From Tannerella sp. oral taxon 808 (GTDB lineage Bacteria; Bacteroidota; Bacteroidia; Bacteroidales; Tannerellaceae): 15,740 bases of DNA. Positions within the stretch are counted from its first letter, which is position 1. The number at the start of each line of letters is the position of its first letter. Shown one piece after another: positions 6,478 to 12,177 of this stretch. Where the stretch lies: contig MIQB01000049.1 in assembly GCA_002890585.1 (NCBI GenBank), positions 1-15,740 of the forward strand. Direction: 5' to 3'. Position numbers and translations under genes: made by a program. The notes under the pieces are model-generated. The model was not told where the DNA came from. It did not search any database and saw only the letters and a list, made by a program, of their open reading frames with translations.

Positions 6478-8211
6478 CTACCAACCCGCGTTCTGCTTGT
6501 AGAGCTTCTTGCTGAAGTTGATTTGGTTCTTGGGGATGGGGAAATACTCGTCTCGATTCTTCGTAAAGCGAGCCTCTTTCATATAGGTTCGGCGGGTCTT
6601 CTCGGTGTTGAAGTAGGCGTTGACTGTCTCGGCCGCAATGCCCCATCGCACAAGGTCGAAGAAGCGGAATCCCTCTTCAGCAAACTCTAACCGACGCTCC
6701 CAACGCAGGGCTTTGCGTGCGAAGTCTTGCGTCCAGGCGGGGCAGTTGACGCCGGGCTTGTAGGTGGCCACTTGATACTTACCCACAGGCTGTCCGAGGG
6801 TGTCGACGAGCAACTTAGTGCTCTTGGCCGCGCGCTCGCGGATGGCGTTGATCAGGGGCAGGGCATCGTCTTGCCGCCCCAGCTCGATGAGCGCCTCAGC
6901 CTCCCAGAGCATGACGTCGTCGTAGCGGATGATGTCGCGGTTCTTGGAGCTTGACATGAAGGGAGAGGCGAAGGCGAAGCAGGGGCAGTCGGGCAGGACG
7001 GTCTCCTTCATCGACATGAAGCTGCCATACGTATCCGGCTCGCGCGTCCAGCTGGTCTTGAAGATGAAGCTCGGGCGATACTTGTAGGGCGCGTCGGGGA
7101 TGGCCACGGTGTGGTTCAAGCGCGGGTCCACGTTGTGCGTCTTGAGGTCGGCCGCCGTCTTGATGTCGGTGTCGTCGAAGGTATCGAAGAGGGGCAGGCC
7201 CTTATCGTCGGTGCGGAAGGCGTTGACCATGTTTTGCGATGGGCAGTGGAAGCCGCAGCAGCCATATTCCGGATTCATCGGATAGTTCAGCATCGCGCCC
7301 CAGTCGAGCCGGCCGCGCAGGGTGCCGTCATTGAGGGAGTGCTGGACGGCGAAGATGGATTCGGGCCCGTTCTCCGTCTCACACAAGAAGTTGTTGGCAA
7401 AGTCGTCGGCCAGCTTGTAACGCTTGGAGAGGCCGCGGCAGAGCGTGGCCACCTCTTGCAGCTTGGTGCGGTCGATGCCGGTGACGTTGTTCTTGTCGTC
7501 CTGCTTGTAAGCCGCATAGAGGAGCGCCTTGGCTAAATAAGCCTGCGCCATGCCCTTGTTGGCTCGGCCCACCCCGTCGTTCTTCTCCGGCAGGTTAGCC
7601 ACGGCATAGCGAAACTCGGCGATGATCATGTCCCACAGCTGGGCGTCGGTATACTCCACGTTGGAGATGGTGATGTAGTCGTCCGTCTTGTCGTTCTCGT
7701 CGATCCAGGGGATGTGCTTGAAGAGGATCTTGAGCTCGAAGTAGAAGTGTGCACGCAGGAAGCGCAGCTCCGCCTCGCGCACCTTTTTCTTCGGGTATTG
7801 GCCGTCGGGGATCTTCCGGAGGCGCGCCAGGGCATCGTTGGTGCGAGCCACAGCGATGTATTCGTTGTACCACTTCTTGTCCAAATACTCATTGTCTTCG
7901 CGCAGGTAGACGAAGGTTTCGAAGAGGTGGAAGTTTTCCATGTCGCCCGTGCCAGCGCCGCCCTTGTAGGCATCGCCGGCGCGCAAGTCGCCGTAGGGCC
8001 AATAGGCGTTCATGCCATCCTGATAGTTGGCATTGCCGAGCGAGGAGTAGGCGCTGATCACCATCTTTTCCAAGCTCTCGGGCGTGTTCAGGTCGTCAGA
8101 GTCGGCCGTACTTTGCGGCGTCACCTCTAAGAAGTCGTCGCAGGCCGCGGCTGTCAGCAGCAAGCCGCCGAGCATGGCCATGCGGATAAAGGATGCTATC
8201 GATGTTTTCAT
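6478..8211 (-). CDS. susD: SusD/RagB-family surface glycan-binding lipoprotein
   Basis: 577 residues. Seen: a lipoprotein signal peptide with the lipid-accepting cysteine at position 24 (LLLTAAAC) followed by acidic DDFLEV, the pattern of surface-exported Bacteroidetes lipoproteins. Then the helical TPR-like SusD N-terminal domain (about 28-230) and the C-terminal SusD block RWERRLEFAEEGFRFFDLVR near residues 503-522, with the family's ending DEYFPIPKNQI. Known: SusD-family proteins cap the SusC barrel from outside and bind the incoming glycan. It starts 39 bp after susC, the usual arrangement. Odd: several cysteines for a surface protein (GCCGFHC, DCPC, NCPAW), which could pair; a GCCGF-type motif occurs in some SusD homologues. 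A C7 tract is found in the leader (8233-8239). The specific glycan cannot be read from the sequence. Confidence 0.95.
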   Translation of the reverse strand: MKTSIASFIRMAMLGGLLLTAAACDDFLEVTPQSTADSDDLNTPESLEKMVISAYSSLGNANYQDGMNAYWPYGDLRAGDAYKGGAGTGDMENFHLFETFVYLREDNEYLDKKWYNEYIAVARTNDALARLRKIPDGQYPKKKVREAELRFLRAHFYFELKILFKHIPWIDENDKTDDYITISNVEYTDAQLWDMIIAEFRYAVANLPEKNDGVGRANKGMAQAYLAKALLYAAYKQDDKNNVTGIDRTKLQEVATLCRGLSKRYKLADDFANNFLCETENGPESIFAVQHSLNDGTLRGRLDWGAMLNYPMNPEYGCCGFHCPSQNMVNAFRTDDKGLPLFDTFDDTDIKTAADLKTHNVDPRLNHTVAIPDAPYKYRPSFIFKTSWTREPDTYGSFMSMKETVLPDCPCFAFASPFMSSSKNRDIIRYDDVMLWEAEALIELGRQDDALPLINAIRERAAKSTKLLVDTLGQPVGKYQVATYKPGVNCPAWTQDFARKALRWERRLEFAEEGFRFFDLVRWGIAAETVNAYFNTEKTRRTYMKEARFTKNRDEYFPIPKNQINFSKKLYKQNAGW

Positions 8212-8250
8212 TGTTACTTATGGGTTTATGAAGGGGGGGTACAATTTGGA

Positions 8251-11200
8251 TTAGAAGTTCACTTGCAGCCCGAGAGTCAGGGAGCGCGGGATGGGGTAAG
8301 CAAAGTTGGGCGTCTCCGGATCTACGCCGGTGAAGGCGTTGTCGCCCCAAGTCTTCTTCAGGGTCAACAGATTTTGCCCCGAGAGGTACACGCGTGCGCT
8401 CTCCATGTGAGCCGCCTTCAGCATACGCTCCGGCAGCCGATAGCCGATCTCCATGTTGACGAGCTTCAGGAAGGAGGTGTTCTCCACGAAGTAGGATGAG
8501 AAGCGCGATTCGCCGTTCACGTTGTTCGCCGATACAGCCGGGATGGTCGATCCATTGTTCTCCGGACTCCAAGCGTCGAGCAGGCGGCTGCCATAGTTCT
8601 GCCCACCGAAGAAGCCGAAGAAGTCGGTGAAGGATTTGATCGTGGTCACGTTGGCATACGATCCCACCTGTCCGTGCCAGAACATGGAGAAGTCGAACTG
8701 GCGCCACGTAGCGTTCACGTTCAAGCCATAGAGGAAGTCTGGATCCTCCACGCCGAGCCACGTGCGATCCTCGTCGTTGATGCGGCCATCGTTGTTGATG
8801 TCTTTATAACGGATGCGGCCCACGCCCTTGCCTGGCTGTTCGGCGTGCGCCTTGACCTCAGCCTCGCTGCGGAAGAGTCCGTCGGCCACATAGCCGAAGA
8901 GCGACTTCCAAGGCCGTCCGAGTATCGTCTGGTCGTTGCCATTGCCGGGGTAAGAGTTGATCACGTCCTCGGGCAGCTCGGTGATCTTGTTGCGATAGCT
9001 GGCGATGTTACCCGTGATGTTGAGCCCTACCTGCCCGACGTTGGTGTGGTAAGTCAGCATAAACTCCACGCCACTGTTCTCCATGCTGGCGCCATTCACC
9101 CAGCGGTTACCGCCGAAGCCGATGGTGCCGATGTAGGGCGGGCTGACGAGGATGTCGCTGCTGCGCTTGAAGAAGTAATCGAGGGAGCCGGTGAAGCGTT
9201 GATCGAAGAGGCCGAAGTCGATACCCGCGTTGTGCTGCGTCGTCGTCTCCCACTTCAGGTCGGGGTTGACGCGCTGGATGCGGATGAAGCCCGAGGGCAA
9301 CGCGCCCTGCCCAGCGCCATTGATGTCGTAGGCCGTACCCTCGTCGCGCGCCCATGTCGGGTCGGTGTAGTAGCGAGCCTGATAGAGCCCGTAGGAGGCG
9401 TAGTTGTCTATCTCTTGGTTACCTGTTTGCCCCCAACCGTAACGCAGCTTGAGGTCGGAGACGGTGTGGCGCGCCTTCTCGAAGAAAGGCTCCTCGCTCA
9501 CCCTCCAGCCGAGAGAGAAGGCGGGGAACGTACCCCAGCGATGGTTCTTGCCGAAGCGCGAGGATCCGTCGCGGCGCACAGTGATGGAAGCCAAGTAACG
9601 GTCGGCGTAGTCGTAATTGATCTTGCCGAAGAAGGAGGAGAGGGCGTAGGAGGTGCCACCGCCAGCGTTGCGCAGGTTGCCTTCGCCCACAGAGAGGTAC
9701 ATGTAGTCAGGCGTCTCGATCAAGAAGCCATCGCGACCGGCTGACATGTCGGTGAAGGTGTACTTCAGCATCTCCTGCCCAGCCAGCAGATCGAAGTGGC
9801 TCTTGCCAGCATTGAACTTATACTGAAGGGTGTTGCTCAAGATCCAGTTGCCGCCATAGTTAGCTGACTGGTTCAGGCGCGCTGTGCTGTCAGACATGAA
9901 CCCGGACTTGTAGCTCTTCTGCATCGAGCGTGCCCAGAAGCCTGTGTAGTCCACACCGAAACGCGAACGGAAGGTGAGCCCCTCGAGGATGTCCACGCTC
10001 AGGTTGATGTCGCCAAAGAGTCGCACCACGTCTTCGTGGTTCTGCTTGTTATCCTCTATGAGGCGCACGGGGTTTGAACGGTCGCTCATGTTGCTGGCCG
10101 GGCCGCCCCAGCCGCCCTTCAAATCGCGGATGGGCACGATGGACTGGATGTTCTTAGCGTCCTCTTGCAGGTTGTTGCCTTTCAGGGCGGAGTTGCGCGT
10201 CTTGGCGATGGAGAGGTTTTCGCCGATCGTCACGCGGTCGTTGAAGAGCCGATAGTCGCTGTTCAGGCGCAGCGTGACGCGGTTGAAGTAAGTGCCTCGC
10301 ACGGTGCCGTCGTTGCCGTAATAGTCGAGGGCGAAGAGTGCGCGGCCTTTATCATTGCCTGTGGTGAGGTTCAGGTTGTAGTTCTGCGTGAAGCCCGTGC
10401 GGCTGATCTCCTTCACCCAGTCCGTATTCGCAGCCTGCATGACGGGCTCACCAGCGACGTCTAAGTATTTCGGGATCACGATGCGGTTAAGCGTCGGCTT
10501 ATCGCCCTTCCACGTGACGTCATACATATACGTATAGCGATTTAGTTCCGGGTTCGGCTGCCCATTGCTGAGCGTTGTCGTGTTGAGCTCCTTGCCGTCG
10601 TTGACGGTTGCGCGGTAACGCACAAGGCCGTACTCCTCCGTGTTGAGCAGATCAATGGCACGCTGCCATTGCTGTGCCGTGAGCGAGGCGCGAAACTCCA
10701 CATGTGTGCCGCCGCTCTTGCCCTTCTTGGTGGTGATGATGATCACGCCATTAGCCGCGCGCGATCCGTAGATGGTGGCCGCCGAGGCGTCCTTAAGCAC
10801 TTGGATCGACTCAATGTCTGACGTGGCAATCTCGTTCATCGAGCGTGTGCTCGGCACACCGTCGATGATGTAGAGCGGCCTGCTGTTGCCCAGCGTGGAG
10901 ACGCCGCGGATCTTTACATCCACATCGCCATCGGGTTGGCCCGTGTTGGCTATCTGCAAACCAGGCACACGCCCTTGCAACGACTGCACGGCGTTGCCGC
11001 TGTTCAGATCGCGGATGTCGTCCATCTTCACTACGGAGACGGCGCCAGTCAGGTCGGCCTTACGCTGCGAAGAGTAACCCGTGACGACCACCTCGCCCAG
11101 CGTTTCCGCATCTTCTGCCAGCACGATACGCGCTGGCACACTGCCTGCGGGGAACTCCTGCGTGGTGTAACCCACGTAGCTCACTTGCACCGTGGCGCCT

Positions 11201-11427
11201 TGCTTCACCTCGAGCGAGAAATTCCCGTCCATATCCGTAATCGTCCCGTTCGTCGTGCCTTTCTCTATCACCGTCGCGCCGATCACGGGTTCATTTTGCA
11301 CGTCCACCACCGTGGACTTTACCACCACTTGCTGCGCCAGAGTCGCCTGCACGCAACACAAGCCGAGCACGGCCGCCAGCAGCGCTGTGCCCGCCCTCAG
11401 TCTTCGTAAAAATGTCGTTGTCTTCAT
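8251..11427 (-). CDS. susC: SusC/RagA-family TonB-linked outer-membrane transporter
   Basis: 1058 residues. Seen: signal peptide (cleavage about 31/32, ATLAQ); CarboxypepD_reg-like domain (about 34-103, with EPVIGATVIEKGTTNGTITD and QVSYVGYTTQE); the LGEVVVTGY element (about 110-118); a TonB plug (about 119-237) with GVSTLGNSRPLYIIDGVP and the SusC hallmark ASAATIYGSRAANGVIIITT; and a long beta-barrel ending in SLTLGLQVNF with terminal Phe. There is no extra STN domain, so it does not look like an anti-sigma-coupled transducer; control by the neighbouring hybrid regulator fits. Known: SusC barrels import glycans captured by SusD using TonB-ExbBD energy. The start at 11427 gives the signal peptide directly; the leader is A-rich with no Shine-Dalgarno site. 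First gene of the susC-susD-permease unit. Confidence 0.96.
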   Translation of the reverse strand: MKTTTFLRRLRAGTALLAAVLGLCCVQATLAQQVVVKSTVVDVQNEPVIGATVIEKGTTNGTITDMDGNFSLEVKQGATVQVSYVGYTTQEFPAGSVPARIVLAEDAETLGEVVVTGYSSQRKADLTGAVSVVKMDDIRDLNSGNAVQSLQGRVPGLQIANTGQPDGDVDVKIRGVSTLGNSRPLYIIDGVPSTRSMNEIATSDIESIQVLKDASAATIYGSRAANGVIIITTKKGKSGGTHVEFRASLTAQQWQRAIDLLNTEEYGLVRYRATVNDGKELNTTTLSNGQPNPELNRYTYMYDVTWKGDKPTLNRIVIPKYLDVAGEPVMQAANTDWVKEISRTGFTQNYNLNLTTGNDKGRALFALDYYGNDGTVRGTYFNRVTLRLNSDYRLFNDRVTIGENLSIAKTRNSALKGNNLQEDAKNIQSIVPIRDLKGGWGGPASNMSDRSNPVRLIEDNKQNHEDVVRLFGDINLSVDILEGLTFRSRFGVDYTGFWARSMQKSYKSGFMSDSTARLNQSANYGGNWILSNTLQYKFNAGKSHFDLLAGQEMLKYTFTDMSAGRDGFLIETPDYMYLSVGEGNLRNAGGGTSYALSSFFGKINYDYADRYLASITVRRDGSSRFGKNHRWGTFPAFSLGWRVSEEPFFEKARHTVSDLKLRYGWGQTGNQEIDNYASYGLYQARYYTDPTWARDEGTAYDINGAGQGALPSGFIRIQRVNPDLKWETTTQHNAGIDFGLFDQRFTGSLDYFFKRSSDILVSPPYIGTIGFGGNRWVNGASMENSGVEFMLTYHTNVGQVGLNITGNIASYRNKITELPEDVINSYPGNGNDQTILGRPWKSLFGYVADGLFRSEAEVKAHAEQPGKGVGRIRYKDINNDGRINDEDRTWLGVEDPDFLYGLNVNATWRQFDFSMFWHGQVGSYANVTTIKSFTDFFGFFGGQNYGSRLLDAWSPENNGSTIPAVSANNVNGESRFSSYFVENTSFLKLVNMEIGYRLPERMLKAAHMESARVYLSGQNLLTLKKTWGDNAFTGVDPETPNFAYPIPRSLTLGLQVNF

Positions 11428-11490
11428 TATTCAGTTGCATTAAAAATTCATGACTGCAAGGTTACGGGGCGCCCGCGGCGTGGTGTATAA

Positions 11491-11498
11491 TAAATGTA
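11491..11498 (-). promoter_or_regulatory. Possible -7 box for susC
   Basis: The minus strand reads TACATTTA, one mismatch from TAnnTTTG, with TTTA (11521-11524) 22 bp further upstream as a poor -33. A second one-mismatch candidate, TAACCTTG, lies at 11457-11464. A weak promoter would suit a gene needing activator help, but neither assignment is firm. Confidence 0.25.
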
Positions 11499-11574
11499 AC
11501 AGAAACGATAAGCTATGTAATAAAGCCCCCCAGTAACACAAATGATACCCGGATAGGTAACATGGAGCGCCTCT

Positions 11575-11606
11575 CCAATTGTCAATGATTAATCGAAGAC
11601 AATTGG
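11575..11606. promoter_or_regulatory. Candidate activator site upstream of susC (9-bp inverted repeat)
   Basis: CCAATTGTC (11575-11583) and GACAATTGG (11598-11606) are perfectly complementary arms separated by 14 bp, with arm centres 23 bp apart (about two helical turns). The site is about 150-180 bp before the susC ATG. The neighbouring regulator ends in an AraC-type DNA-binding domain, so this is a reasonable place for it to bind. The CAATTG in the arms also occurs in array 2 cores (GGCAATTGG). The remainder of the gap 11428-11751 shows no gene. Confidence 0.35.
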
Positions 11607-11751
11607 CCGACACAGGGACGGCGGATCGTAAGGATGAAAATTCTTCGCCCCTACCCTCTTGCCAGCGGCATGAGGATGAGTTTGGGGAGCTTGAGATGTG
11701 TGGACCTCTATGTATCGCACATACAACTCCCAACGAAAAGACCACACGAAA

Positions 11752-12054
11752 GCCTCAGGCAATTGAGCGTTTTAATATGAAATACGTGAAAGCCTCAGGC
11801 AATTGGACGTTTCAATATGAAATACACGAAAGCCTCAGGCAATTGGATGTTTCAATATGAAATGCGTGAAAGCCTCAGGCAATTTGATGAAACAAAACGA
11901 AAACGTCCATTTGCCTCAGGCAATTGGACGAAACAAAACAAAAACGCCCATTTACCTCAGGCAATTGGACAAAACAAAATAAAAACACCGAAAAGCCTCA
12001 GGCAATTGGACGAACCAAAACGAAAACATCCATTTGCCTCAGGCAATTGGATGC
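11752..12054. repeat. Array 2: eight 40-41-bp tandem units between the regulator gene and susC
   Basis: The core [GA]CCTCAGGCAATT begins at 11752, 11792, 11832, 11872, 11913, 11954, 11995 and 12036, so spacings are 40, 40, 40, 41, 41, 41, 41. The core holds the palindrome GCCT-C-AGGC, which in the last units widens to TTGCC-TCA-GGCAA. Linkers fall into two types: units 1-3 carry TTTCAATATGAAAT, itself a hyphenated palindrome; units 4-7 carry A-rich AAACAAAACGAAAAC. The linkers are related to one another and not unique, so this is not a CRISPR array. It occupies part of the 749-bp gap between the regulator stop and the susC start; 12055-12146 and 11607-11751 show no gene. Confidence 0.93.
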
Positions 12055-12146
12055 CTATAAAAAGAAAGAGCACAAAGATTCCGGCTATCGATTGCATAGA
12101 ACTCCTGCACCAAGCAACCGACGGCTAAGAGGGTGTTCAAATTTTT

Positions 12147-12170
12147 GGAGGCAAGAAACTTTCCGCCTCC
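12147..12170 (-). terminator. Short hairpin after the regulator gene, weak terminator candidate
   Basis: GGAGGC (12147-12152) pairs with GCCTCC (12165-12170), starting 7 bp past the stop of the hybrid regulator. On the minus strand it is followed by AAAAATTTG rather than a T-run, so at best it is a leaky terminator or 3'-end stabiliser. Confidence 0.3.
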
Positions 12171-12177
12171 GCAGAAA

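Noticed and set aside
4970..6646. 558-residue version of the MFS permease
   Set aside because: The extra 171 residues come from array 1 and the antisense frame of the susD end. The ATG at 6133 gives a normal 387-residue transporter.
8674..9744. Plus-strand 356-residue open frame inside susC
   Set aside because: Antisense to a clearly identified SusC barrel. High-GC coding DNA often leaves the complementary frame open.
11440..11745. Minus-strand 101-residue open frame upstream of susC
   Set aside because: Composition is non-protein-like, it ends inside the susC leader and it covers the inverted repeat expected to be regulatory.
11752..12054. CRISPR array
   Set aside because: The conserved core is only about 13-14 nt, the intervening 26-27 nt are similar to each other instead of unique, and no cas gene is present. 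It is a tandem repeat.
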